A stretch of 32,062 nt of DNA from a virus. How positions within the stretch are numbered: the first letter of the stretch is position 1; every line of letters starts with the position of its first letter. Positions 1-7,233 of the stretch are shown here, piece by piece. Both the position numbers and the translations under genes were made by a program. The stretch spans positions 1-32,062 of IMG/VR virus record IMGVR_UViG_3300042894_003450; one strand, given 5' to 3'. The notes below the pieces were generated by a model. That model did no database searches. It had not been told where the DNA came from and worked only from the letters and a program-made list of their open reading frames with translations.

Positions 1-1
1 A

Positions 2-1081
2 AAGGTTGAAGATCGTGAAGAACTAAAACAACTTTTTACTAATACCTTAGATGATATAGATCTTATAATTAAAGATACTATACTACCTGGAACTCCTGAA
101 TCACCTTCAAGTAAGTACATGTCTTATGTAGTTCAGGATAAAGACAATAACGAATTTATAATAACATTAGGTGGTGGTTCTTTCTCTAATGTAGGTATGA
201 ATTACGAGAGAGAGTTGATGAAAGAGTTAGAGAATTATTTCGAGAATAAAGATGAAGGTGCTGAAAAGCCAGCGTTTCTCGATAAACTAGAACAAGCTCT
301 TGATATAGAATTTGAAGGACTAGATACAAGCGCTACATTTGCAAGACGTGTTAGACGTCCTTTGTCTGATAAAGGACCTTCAGATAAGGGTGATGAAATT
401 TCTGACTTAACACTTATAGCCACGGACAACGGTAAAGTAAAGAAATTTTATATATCGCTTAAAAATGTAGGAGGTAAGACTATATCTAATGCTGGAGCAA
501 AGGGAATGTTTGAAATAGAAGATAACAAAGTTGAATTTGTTAACAAAGAAAAAAATTCTATAGGTAAAAAATTATTAGATGCTGCTAATGTAAATATCGA
601 CTTAGTTGAAAGAGGTCTTACAGACTATGTTAATAAGAACGTATCTAGTAGTGTACTCAGTCAGCAAGAAGATGTTACTGACGATGTAGATAAAGATAAG
701 CTAATTAAATTTATAGGATCAGCATTTGATTATGGTTACATATATGTAAAGCAGAAAAATTCTAAGAATGATTTAGAAGTTGCTGATTTAACAGAAGAAG
801 ATAAATTATATGAATTTATAGGTGATATAGAAAATGTATATGTTAAGTACCCTTATTATATTAATGAAAGAAAATCACGTAAAAATATATCTATAGTTAT
901 TGAAACAACAAAAGGTGTATATAGCTTCGATATTAGAAACGCAGGTGGTAATATAGAGCCTAATCAAATTAACTTAGTTCGAGCAGGTAGTAAGAAGGAT
1001 ATTCAACAAACAATTAGTAATATCAAAAGCCTAGAAACATCAACGACCAACCTAAAAGATACACTATCAGAATATGATTAA
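2..1081 (+). CDS. Conserved phage protein with PD-(D/E)XK nuclease-like core (5' partial)
   Basis: The frame is open from base 2 to the stop at 1081, so the gene starts left of the window; the ATG at 119 is merely the first internal Met, and 39 codons upstream of it are also open. Numbering from that Met, a Glu-rich helix (about residues 28-42) is followed by an acidic strand with the motif SDLTLI (about 95-100) and then FYISLKN (about 110-116). This helix-E, D, (S)xK order resembles restriction-type PD-(D/E)XK nucleases with a Ser-Leu-Lys final motif. The rest is hydrophilic with no recognisable domain. It overlaps the next gene by 8 bases, which suggests translational coupling. The nuclease reading is inference; a non-enzymatic virion or core protein with a related fold is the alternative. 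Confidence 0.6.
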   Translation, partial: KVEDREELKQLFTNTLDDIDLIIKDTILPGTPESPSSKYMSYVVQDKDNNEFIITLGGGSFSNVGMNYERELMKELENYFENKDEGAEKPAFLDKLEQALDIEFEGLDTSATFARRVRRPLSDKGPSDKGDEISDLTLIATDNGKVKKFYISLKNVGGKTISNAGAKGMFEIEDNKVEFVNKEKNSIGKKLLDAANVNIDLVERGLTDYVNKNVSSSVLSQQEDVTDDVDKDKLIKFIGSAFDYGYIYVKQKNSKNDLEVADLTEEDKLYEFIGDIENVYVKYPYYINERKSRKNISIVIETTKGVYSFDIRNAGGNIEPNQINLVRAGSKKDIQQTISNIKSLETSTTNLKDTLSEYD

Positions 1082-2774
1082 CTTTAAACAATTTTTCCTT
1101 TTACTATCAGAAGGTGGTAATGTATTCAAAGCTACACCTACGTCTAGAATATTTTTACAAAACATACAACCAACTGTTAAATTTGTTGGTGATATTTTAG
1201 GTATAAATTTATTGAACAGTTTGCTTGGTAGTACAGGTAAGAGAGAAAGCTCTGGTGATTTGGATATTGCTATTGATGAAAAGAAACACACTAAACAAGA
1301 TATAGTTAATAAATTAACAGAGTGGTGTCAAGAGCGTAATCTCAACCCTAAAGAGTATATTGCTAAAACCGGTATTAGTGTTCACTTTAGAGCTCCTATT
1401 GTAGGTGAAGATGGTCAATTTGTTCAGACAGACTTAATGCTAGTACCTGATATTAAGTTCGCTCAATTTGCTTTGGCTAATAACGAACAAGCGCCATTTA
1501 AAGGTGTACATCGTAATATAATACTATCAAACTTAGCTAAGAATATAGGTACAACATGGAGCAATCAGAACGGCCTTCTAGATAGACAAACAAGAGCTGT
1601 TATAGAAAGCAAAAATCCTAATAGAGTAGCTCAACTATTATTAGGATCAAAGCATGCAAAAGGTCAACATTTAGAAAGTATAACAAATATACTAAATTTC
1701 TTATCTAAAAAATATACACCAGAGATTGTAGCCTCTATGCTTAATGAAGCAAGAACTACTATACTAAAAGATGGTGTTGATATTATGTCTCTTCTTAATG
1801 GTTATACTATTCAAGAAAGTGCAACTAGTGAAGGTGACAGGGTAGGAGTACAACACTTATATTCACAGTATAAGTCAGATCAATACTCGATGAATTTTGA
1901 AAGCTTTAAAGAGCTGCTAAAATCGTTGCAAGATAGTAATGGTATACTTACACCGGGTAATTCAAGTGTAAGTGAAAAGGCAGATGGTATGAGTGTTAAA
2001 TTCGGTATTACATCTGGTAATGAGTTTTTCTTACAGAGTAGTTATTCAGGACCTGTAACAGACGGTAACTTTGAAGGAAGGATAAAATATAAGCCTGTAC
2101 AACAAGCTTTTGAACTAGAATTTAATAAAATTAAAAAGCGTATATACAAAGTTCTTAAACACTATAAACAAGAGTTCAATCTAGAAGGTATACGAGTCCA
2201 AGCTGAATGGTTATATTCACCTCTCGCTTTAGCACGTGAAGATAACCCTAATATGGTTTACTTTGTAGCTACTAACTACGCTAAAGATAAACTAGGTACA
2301 TGGTCTACATTCCCTATTATTAATGTCACAGATACCGACGGTAATGAATTACCTGAAGATCAAAAATATAGTATAATTAATGCTATTGTAGATACATCAG
2401 ATCAGGATGTTAAGTTCTTACCTTTAGATATTGAAATATTTAACAATATCGATCTTTCATCAGAGATGAGAGACTCTATGCAAGAAATTAATACATTTGA
2501 ATCACAGTACCCTAACTATGAATCTATATTGTATAACACCTCACGAAAACAAGACGACGTAAGAGCTAAAAAAGCAATGAGAACTAATCTCATTAGCAGA
2601 CTATTACCTTATCAGCGTAGAATGCATGAAAAAATATTAGCTGAACTTGATAGACTAGCTGGTATTTTAGGTGAATATGAAGGACTAGTAATTAAGGTTA
2701 AAAATTCTAAAGGTGAACCCTTCATCTTTAAAGTTATATCTCCTACCTTCCATAAAAATAAAGGCCGTATATGA
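1074..2774 (+). CDS. Fused Pol-beta-type nucleotidyltransferase and ATP-dependent ligase-like protein
   Basis: The 566-residue product seems to carry two nucleotidyl-transfer domains. Near the N-terminus, G52-S53 followed by D62-L-D64 matches the GS...DxD signature of the DNA polymerase beta nucleotidyltransferase superfamily. In the C-terminal half, EKADG (K302, D304, G305) matches the KxDG nucleophile motif of DNA/RNA ligases and capping enzymes. EGLVIK (E536-K541) fits ligase motif IV, and FKV with K553 fits motif V. A ligase of this type would form a lysyl-AMP intermediate and seal nucleic acid ends, while the N-terminal domain would add nucleotides. The first residues, MINFKQFFLLLSEGG, resemble a T4 capsid-targeting sequence with an LSE/G cleavage-like site. 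The gene overlaps its neighbours by 8 bases upstream and by ATGA downstream. Fold assignment is from motifs only; the substrate is unknown. Confidence 0.75.
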   Translation: MINFKQFFLLLSEGGNVFKATPTSRIFLQNIQPTVKFVGDILGINLLNSLLGSTGKRESSGDLDIAIDEKKHTKQDIVNKLTEWCQERNLNPKEYIAKTGISVHFRAPIVGEDGQFVQTDLMLVPDIKFAQFALANNEQAPFKGVHRNIILSNLAKNIGTTWSNQNGLLDRQTRAVIESKNPNRVAQLLLGSKHAKGQHLESITNILNFLSKKYTPEIVASMLNEARTTILKDGVDIMSLLNGYTIQESATSEGDRVGVQHLYSQYKSDQYSMNFESFKELLKSLQDSNGILTPGNSSVSEKADGMSVKFGITSGNEFFLQSSYSGPVTDGNFEGRIKYKPVQQAFELEFNKIKKRIYKVLKHYKQEFNLEGIRVQAEWLYSPLALAREDNPNMVYFVATNYAKDKLGTWSTFPIINVTDTDGNELPEDQKYSIINAIVDTSDQDVKFLPLDIEIFNNIDLSSEMRDSMQEINTFESQYPNYESILYNTSRKQDDVRAKKAMRTNLISRLLPYQRRMHEKILAELDRLAGILGEYEGLVIKVKNSKGEPFIFKVISPTFHKNKGRI

Positions 2775-3320
2775 TATCATTTAAAATATTTTTTGAACAA
2801 AATGTAAACAACGAGACAGTTGCTTTACTACCTGGAGGGTTTCAAACCACCTACAAAAGGACACTTTGAAGCTCTTGAAGACTTACTACAAGCAGCTAAT
2901 AAAGGTGTTGTATTTATAGGTAAGGAATCAAGAGATGGTATTACACAGGATCAATCATATCAAATATGGAGTATCTATAGTAGATACTTATCAAAGCCTG
3001 TTGATGTGATTAAATCACCTGTAACACCTGTAAAATCAACATATGACTATGCTATAGAGCACAGCAATTATAATATTATAGTCGGTGCTGGAGCTAAAGA
3101 TGCTGATATAACACGCTACAATTCGTTTATAAAAAATCCTGATAAATACCCTAATGTTGTTGGTATTGAAAAAATAAATATAAAAGGAGAAGGTATTAGC
3201 GGTACTGAGACACGAGAAAGAATTTTAGCAAAAGATCCTTCTGTTGTAGACTATTTTGTACCTGAGATTGTAAACCAAACAGACAAGGATAGAATAAAGC
3301 AAATTTTAGGTATAGTATAA
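2771..3320 (+). CDS. HIGH-family adenylyltransferase-like protein, interrupted by an apparent 1-base frameshift
   Basis: The ATG at 2771 overlaps the previous stop (ATGA) and encodes MISFKIFFEQ... to ALLPGG; this frame then hits a stop after about 33 codons. From about 2840 the +1 frame continues as GFKPPTKGHFEAL to the stop at 3320. Joined, they give ALLPGGFKPPTKGH, the nucleotide-binding T/HxGH loop of the nucleotidylyltransferase (NMNAT / phosphopantetheine adenylyltransferase) superfamily. A later ISGTETR segment matches the ISxTxxR motif of that fold. One surplus G in GGG at 2837-2839 explains the break; the corrected protein is about 182 residues. The only in-frame start for the downstream part alone is a TTG at 2820, which would lose the leading strand. 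Cause (sequencing error, mutation or recoding) is unresolved, and the substrate is unknown. Confidence 0.75.
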
Positions 3321-3323
3321 ATA
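3316..3323 (+). promoter_or_regulatory. T4-type late promoter box TATAAATA
   Basis: An exact TATAAATA lies 5 bases before the ATG at 3329. T4 late promoters consist of this octamer centred about 10 bases before the transcription start, which would place the start on the A of the ATG. No Shine-Dalgarno sequence lies between. Confidence 0.75.
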
Positions 3324-3328
3324 ATAAT

Positions 3329-3772
3329 ATGTATACATCTAAGGATAGAATGATGCTTGAACAAGCATACAATAAGACAGCGTATGTTAAAGAGAATCAT
3401 GGTATACCTGTAATGGTCTCTATGGCTATGCCAGGTGTCGAAGTTGATCACTCAGATCATTCCCACTCAGGTGAGAGTAGTGATAGTGATGAAGTATCTA
3501 TGGCTGCAGGTGATCTTATGCGGATAGCTGATGAAGCTACTGCTCTCAGTCAAAAGGTAGGTTCTATGTCTAACCTAGAGGGATGGGTCGCTGCTAAAAT
3601 TACAAAAGCAGCTGATTATATTTCATCTGTATCTAATTACTTAGAATACGGTGATGCAGGTTGCGGTTGTGAATCTGAATCTGACATGTTTGATCAAGGT
3701 CACGAAAGTGCATCGTGTAAATACGCTAAGCAAGGTTGCACATGCGGAGGGTGTGAAGACTGTCATGATTAA
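3329..3772 (+). CDS. Small conserved phage protein with His-rich and Cys-rich segments
   Basis: The 147-residue product has three parts. Residues 36-54 are acidic and His-rich (DHSDHSHSGES). Residues about 57-107 are helical and contain WVAAKITKAADYISSV, a segment I recognise from several T4-like marine phage proteins of unknown function. Residues 112-145 hold seven cysteines (C112, C114, C130, C137, C139, C142, C145) plus His, resembling a metal-binding tail. It is preceded by an exact late-promoter box, which suggests late, virion-associated expression. The Cys-rich end overlaps the next gene by 8 bases. No enzymatic motif is seen; the likely role is a structural or metal-binding virion component, but this is inference. 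Confidence 0.65.
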   Translation: MYTSKDRMMLEQAYNKTAYVKENHGIPVMVSMAMPGVEVDHSDHSHSGESSDSDEVSMAAGDLMRIADEATALSQKVGSMSNLEGWVAAKITKAADYISSVSNYLEYGDAGCGCESESDMFDQGHESASCKYAKQGCTCGGCEDCHD

Positions 3773-4232
3773 TTTTCGCACCTTTTACGAAAAGACAGTT
3801 ATAGGTCTTGTTGAGTCTATTGAACTTGCTGGTATAGGCAAAGTCGAAGCTAAAGTGGACTCAGGTAATGGTGCGTATAATGTATTACACGGCGAAAATA
3901 TTACCAAACAAGGTAATAAAGTAACATTCACAACCATAAATGGTCGTAGAATAATTAAAGACGTTCAAGATACAATTACAATTAATGTAGGTGCAGGTAA
4001 TGTAGAAGAAAGACCTGTAGTAAACTTTAGAATGAAATTTGCGGGTGCTGAGTTTGATAATATACCTTTTAGTATAGGTAACAGATCTCAAAATGAATAT
4101 AAAATTCTAATAGGTAAGAACTTTATTAGAGAGCTTGACGCGTTAATAGATGTTGATGCTAAACACATAGCAAATGATCAGATTGAGGTTGAGTATGGTA
4201 CCAATCAGGTGAAGAACGACGAGTCCATGTAG
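3765..4232 (+). CDS. Retropepsin-like aspartic protease (PF05618/RimB-like)
   Basis: The start chosen is the ATG at 3765, overlapping the preceding stop; an open extension reaches back to 3651 but only re-reads the Cys-rich gene in another frame. The 155-residue product has VEAKVDSGNGAYN, in which D32-S33-G34 is the D-[ST]-G catalytic motif. It is followed by a basic strand (NGRRIIKD) and by NRSQNEYKILIGKNFI, which matches the R...YP(V/I)LIGRxFL pattern of the ATP-dependent zinc protease / RimB family, now regarded as retropepsin-like. Such single-domain proteases act as dimers. MINFRTFYE at the N-terminus resembles those of the genes at 1074 and 2771. Its last 74 bases overlap the opposite-strand gene. 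A virion maturation or host-directed protease role is inference. Confidence 0.7.
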   Translation: MINFRTFYEKTVIGLVESIELAGIGKVEAKVDSGNGAYNVLHGENITKQGNKVTFTTINGRRIIKDVQDTITINVGAGNVEERPVVNFRMKFAGAEFDNIPFSIGNRSQNEYKILIGKNFIRELDALIDVDAKHIANDQIEVEYGTNQVKNDESM

Positions 4233-4728
4233 CAAATTCTTTATCGTACTGAATGTAAGCACGATACTGATCAATCACATATAGTTTACTAAAGTTAGGT
4301 ACAACGTGCCTACAAATACTACCACTATTAATTGCTACTACAAAAGGTGTTAATTGTTCCTTTGTAATTGTTGTATTATGTAGATTGCGACTGCACCACA
4401 CAATGAAATCTTTTGTAAAGTGTTCAGCTGAATTAGGCCATCGATACATACGCTCTGTAAATTGTTCTAGTGTATGATTTACAAGCCACATAAAGTTAGC
4501 TTTTGACTCTCTAGCCCATATTGAGCATTGATGTTGAGCGTAACCTTTACCAGATTTACGAGACTTACCGGACTTTGTTTTAGGTGTAGAGGGATGATTT
4601 AAAACCTCTTGTGGAAATGCGTTTGCTAGCATAATGGCGCCTTCAATTTGCATTTTAGACCTGCAGTGTTTATCACAAAGATCCCGTGCGGCTTGCACGG
4701 GATCTTGATTAGTTACAAATATATTCAT
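4159..4728 (-). CDS. Conserved phage protein of the DPVxAAxxxCDKH family
   Basis: The 189-residue product starts MNIFVTNQDPVQAARDLCDKHCRSKM, a pattern I recognise from a widespread phage family of unknown function (usually DPVKAAQxxCDKHVVKM followed by HPCxxW). Here QHQCSIWARESKANFMWLVNHT fills the conserved His/Cys-Trp segment. A basic Ser/Lys/Gly-rich stretch (about residues 49-62) precedes it. No catalytic motif can be named safely; some relatives have been compared with pyrimidine-dimer glycosylases, which I cannot confirm here. It lies 23 bases downstream of folE on the same strand and probably shares its transcript. Two hairpins lie over its start codon and codons 8-17. Its 3' end overlaps the protease gene convergently. 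Confidence 0.65.
   Translation of the reverse strand: MNIFVTNQDPVQAARDLCDKHCRSKMQIEGAIMLANAFPQEVLNHPSTPKTKSGKSRKSGKGYAQHQCSIWARESKANFMWLVNHTLEQFTERMYRWPNSAEHFTKDFIVWCSRNLHNTTITKEQLTPFVVAINSGSICRHVVPNFSKLYVIDQYRAYIQYDKEFATWTRRSSPDWYHTQPQSDHLLCV
4678..4706. repeat. Perfect 12-bp inverted repeat inside codons 8-17 of the minus-strand gene
   Basis: Arms AAGATCCCGTGC (4678-4689) and GCACGGGATCTT (4695-4706) are separated by GGCTT. The stem is GC-rich against an AT-rich background. No T-run follows on either strand, so it is not a standard terminator. Confidence 0.8.
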
Positions 4729-4745
4729 ACACCCTAAGTGTATGA
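4725..4745 (-). promoter_or_regulatory. Hairpin covering the start codon of the 4728 gene
   Basis: Arms TCATACAC (4725-4732) and GTGTATGA (4738-4745) can form an 8-bp stem with a 5-base loop. In the minus-strand mRNA the ATG lies in the stem and the SD-like TTAGG in the loop, so the structure could limit initiation. It lies in the short gap after folE. Confidence 0.45.
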
Positions 4746-4751
4746 GAGTTC

Positions 4752-5414
4752 CTACTTAGCCATATCGATGAACTTATAAAACTCATTTCGAGTCTTTTCA
4801 TCTGTCATAAAATCACCTGATAGTTTACTTGTTACCATATAACAACCATCATGCTTGACTCCTCGTAGACAAGCACAAGTATGTTGAGCTTTAACTACAA
4901 CAGCAACACCGATATTACCTTCACAAGCTAGGTTAATTGCATTATGTATCTGTATACATAAGCCCTCTTGTATTTGAGGTCGTCGAGCGTAAAACTCAAC
5001 AATTCTATTAAGCTTACTTAAGCCTATAACCTTACCTTCTTTAGAAGGAATATAAGCAACATGAGATACACCAGTAAATGCTAAGTGGTGGTGTGAACAT
5101 AATGACTTAACAGGTATATTACACTGAGCAATAACACCATCATAACCTGCAGAAGGAAAAGCTGTAACAGAAGGCGGTTCGCTATAGCAACCAGATGCAA
5201 TATCATTTACAAAAGCTTTTGCTACACGCATAGGTGTATTAGATGAATTCGGATCGTTACGCCAATCAAACCCAAGTGCATCAAGATATTTTTCATATGC
5301 TTTTGCTGCACGCTTAATAATCAATTGCTTTTCTTTATCTGTTCTCGGTGAATTTCCATTAGCATACGGAATTTTAACTACCTCTCCAATTTCGTGATCT
5401 TCCAAATCATCCAT
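4752..5414 (-). CDS. folE: GTP cyclohydrolase I
   Basis: The 220-residue product is a full-length FolE, which converts GTP to 7,8-dihydroneopterin triphosphate and formate, the first step of folate and of 7-deazaguanine synthesis. Zinc ligands are visible as C106 and H109 in SLCSHHH and C180 in QHTCACLRGV, matching the Cys, His and Cys of characterised enzymes. VIGLSKLNRIVEFYARRPQIQE is the conserved tunnel and active-site block. The first 25 residues are a variable extension. The gene is transcribed leftward, divergent from the 5464 gene across 49 bases. QueD and QueE are encoded nearby on the other strand, so supply of the deazapurine pathway is the likely role, although folate support cannot be excluded. 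Confidence 0.95.
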   Translation of the reverse strand: MDDLEDHEIGEVVKIPYANGNSPRTDKEKQLIIKRAAKAYEKYLDALGFDWRNDPNSSNTPMRVAKAFVNDIASGCYSEPPSVTAFPSAGYDGVIAQCNIPVKSLCSHHHLAFTGVSHVAYIPSKEGKVIGLSKLNRIVEFYARRPQIQEGLCIQIHNAINLACEGNIGVAVVVKAQHTCACLRGVKHDGCYMVTSKLSGDFMTDEKTRNEFYKFIDMAK

Positions 5415-5450
5415 AGGTATAATATATATTACCTCAATATGTAAATCAAC

Positions 5451-5458
5451 TATAAATA
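5451..5458 (+). promoter_or_regulatory. T4-type late promoter box TATAAATA
   Basis: An exact TATAAATA lies 5 bases before the ATG at 5464, the same spacing as at 3316. The predicted transcription start coincides with the A of the ATG. It lies in the divergent gap with folE. Confidence 0.78.
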
Positions 5459-5463
5459 AGAAT

Positions 5464-6444
5464 ATGGTTAAGTATTCTCAAAAACGGCTTTTACAAGAAG
5501 GGTTTACAGATATAGTTCGAGGAGTAGCAAGTGTAGCTAAAACAGGCATGCAAACACTAGCACCTGAAATAACGCAACCTCTTGGTAGAGTTGCAGAGCC
5601 ATTCAAGCAAATGGCTCAAGCGTTTTCGGGGCAGCAACCAGTTCAGTTTCTAAAAGATCAATTAAAAGACAATCCTCATATTGAAATTACTAAGATTTTA
5701 AAACAGGAAAAAAAGAAAGCCAAAAAAGGCTTTTTTGCAAAAGAAGTCACTCTTATAACATTCCAAGCTAATGTGTACGAAAGAGGCAATTTAGCAAAAG
5801 GTAGACAATATAAAGCTTACGAATCATATAGCTTAAATGCTGAGACAATCATCAACGAAGCAGTACTACCTCCAGGTGTATCAAGCGTAAGAAGTCTTCC
5901 AGGTGGTACTGCTCCTACTACTGCTACGGCACCTACTACACCAGCAAGTTCAACTAGTACAACCACTCAAACATCAGCAAATGCTACAACTCCACGGACA
6001 AAAACACTTACTGCGGAAATTTTTAGAACTAGTAAAGGCTTACAACTAGGAGATATTTTTGATACAGAAACAGGACAAAGATACAATATAGGTGAAGATA
6101 AAAATAAATTAGGTACTTTTGAAGATAAAATCTCAAATAGAAATTTAGGTGCTAATCCGACAGTTGAAAAGATGGCGAAAGCTATAAAACAAGCGTTTAA
6201 TAATTCACAACAAAAGACTATGAGAGACTCACATAGTGTACCTGATATGCTACAATTAGTTATGAAATTAACAAGTAAGACTTATAGTACAGATACATTA
6301 AGTACCGCAGACATTGCTACTATATCGCAAGCATTTAGAGATGAAATGATAACAGAGTCATCTCAACTTAAGACACTTTTTCAGTTGAAAGCTCTAGCTC
6401 ATCATTTACAATCAGTAAATGAAAACAGCTTATCAAAGTACTAA
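5464..6444 (+). CDS. Probable virion/internal protein with Thr/Ala-rich linker
   Basis: I recognise no enzyme domain in this 326-residue product. The N-terminus MVKYSQKRLLQEGFTD fits a short capsid-targeting-like peptide ending in an LQE/G site of the kind cut by the T4 gp21 prohead protease. Residues about 20-140 form a helical and then beta-rich, Lys-rich region. Residues about 145-180 are a low-complexity Thr/Ala/Pro/Ser linker, and the C-terminal 140 residues are mainly helical. An exact late-promoter box directly before the start supports late expression and hence a virion role. The last 26 bases overlap queD. Function is unknown; the structural or core assignment is inference. Confidence 0.65.
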   Translation: MVKYSQKRLLQEGFTDIVRGVASVAKTGMQTLAPEITQPLGRVAEPFKQMAQAFSGQQPVQFLKDQLKDNPHIEITKILKQEKKKAKKGFFAKEVTLITFQANVYERGNLAKGRQYKAYESYSLNAETIINEAVLPPGVSSVRSLPGGTAPTTATAPTTPASSTSTTTQTSANATTPRTKTLTAEIFRTSKGLQLGDIFDTETGQRYNIGEDKNKLGTFEDKISNRNLGANPTVEKMAKAIKQAFNNSQQKTMRDSHSVPDMLQLVMKLTSKTYSTDTLSTADIATISQAFRDEMITESSQLKTLFQLKALAHHLQSVNENSLSKY

Positions 6445-7048
6445 AGTAATTGAACTAGGTTCTTGCGCATTCCGTCAATGGAGAGCAACTCATTCTCATT
6501 GTAAATACATTCATGGATATCAGCTAAAGGCAAAGCTTTGGTTTGGTGGTAGTTCACTAGATGATAAGAACTGGCTTGTAGATTTTGGAGGTCTCAAGGA
6601 TCTAAAAGCTAAGCTACAAGGTGTATTTGATCACACTATGACCGTCGCAGCTGATGATCCTGAACTAGAGACATTTAAGGATCTAGATCGTAAAGGTATT
6701 ATTCAGCTTCGTGTAATGGAAGCTGGTGTAGGTATTGAACGCGCAGCTGAGGCTGTCTTTAATATTACACAGCAATATATTAATGCATTAACTCTAGGTA
6801 GATGTTGGGTTGATAAAGTTGAAGTGTTTGAACACGAAGATAATTCTGCTACATTCTCTAAAGAGACATATGTTGAGACAACAATTACTTCTAATACCTC
6901 AGAGCAAGTAGTAGAACAAGAGCCTACAGATATCGTGCAAGATATTATTGAACACACACCAGAGGTTCAAGTTGATAGAGGTGCACGAGTTGGGGGAAAT
7001 GTAAGTTCAGGTAAAGGTAACTGGTTCGCAGGAACAACTTGGGGATGA
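6419..7048 (+). CDS. queD: 6-carboxy-5,6,7,8-tetrahydropterin synthase (QueD-like) with C-terminal extension
   Basis: QueD converts dihydroneopterin triphosphate to 6-carboxytetrahydropterin, the second step towards 7-deazaguanines. FRQWRATHSHCKYIHGYQ carries metal-ligand histidines (H27, H32) and the catalytic-type C28, with Tyr at 34 where many bacterial enzymes have His. NWLVDFGGLKDLK (51-63), FDHT (H72) and the later VGIERAAEAVF region match phage members of the family. The core ends near residue 138; residues 139-209 are an acidic Thr/Glu/Val-rich extension ending in a Gly/Trp-rich tail that the usual enzyme lacks. It overlaps the previous gene by 26 bases and the next by ATGA. A pyruvoyl-tetrahydropterin synthase activity is possible, but the neighbourhood favours QueD. 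Confidence 0.88.
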   Translation: MKTAYQSTKVIELGSCAFRQWRATHSHCKYIHGYQLKAKLWFGGSSLDDKNWLVDFGGLKDLKAKLQGVFDHTMTVAADDPELETFKDLDRKGIIQLRVMEAGVGIERAAEAVFNITQQYINALTLGRCWVDKVEVFEHEDNSATFSKETYVETTITSNTSEQVVEQEPTDIVQDIIEHTPEVQVDRGARVGGNVSSGKGNWFAGTTWG

Positions 7049-7233
7049 TAACAGGTGTGAACATAGAACGCGATTTAACTATTGCAGCTCTTGAGAAGAG
7101 TGTTTTCGATCAAATTAAAGCATTCGGACCTGTTCAACAAAAAGTAGAGCCTTCAGATCTAAAAATAGAGTATGTAGATCTGGAGGCTGCTATTAAGGAA
7201 CTAGTAGAATTAGAGAAGTTAAATACTATTTAG
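7045..7233 (+). CDS. Small hypothetical phage protein
   Basis: The ATG at 7045 overlaps the queD stop as ATGA, so I prefer it to the TTG two codons upstream. The 62-residue acidic product is predicted helical at its end (DLEAAIKELVELEKL) and has no recognisable motif. Coupling to queD and uninterrupted coding support it as real. Its last 8 bases overlap the convergent phoH gene. Confidence 0.55.
   Translation: MITGVNIERDLTIAALEKSVFDQIKAFGPVQQKVEPSDLKIEYVDLEAAIKELVELEKLNTI

Noticed and set aside
3651-3764. Upstream extension of the protease reading frame
   Set aside because: It re-reads the conserved Cys-rich gene in another frame; the ATG at 3765 gives the family-like N-terminus.
5716-5736. 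AAAGCC-AAAAAA-GGCTTT followed by T residues, terminator-like
   Set aside because: Only a 6-bp stem, lies within the 5464 gene on the sense strand and follows from Lys and Phe codons (KKAKKGFF); a terminator here would cut its own gene.
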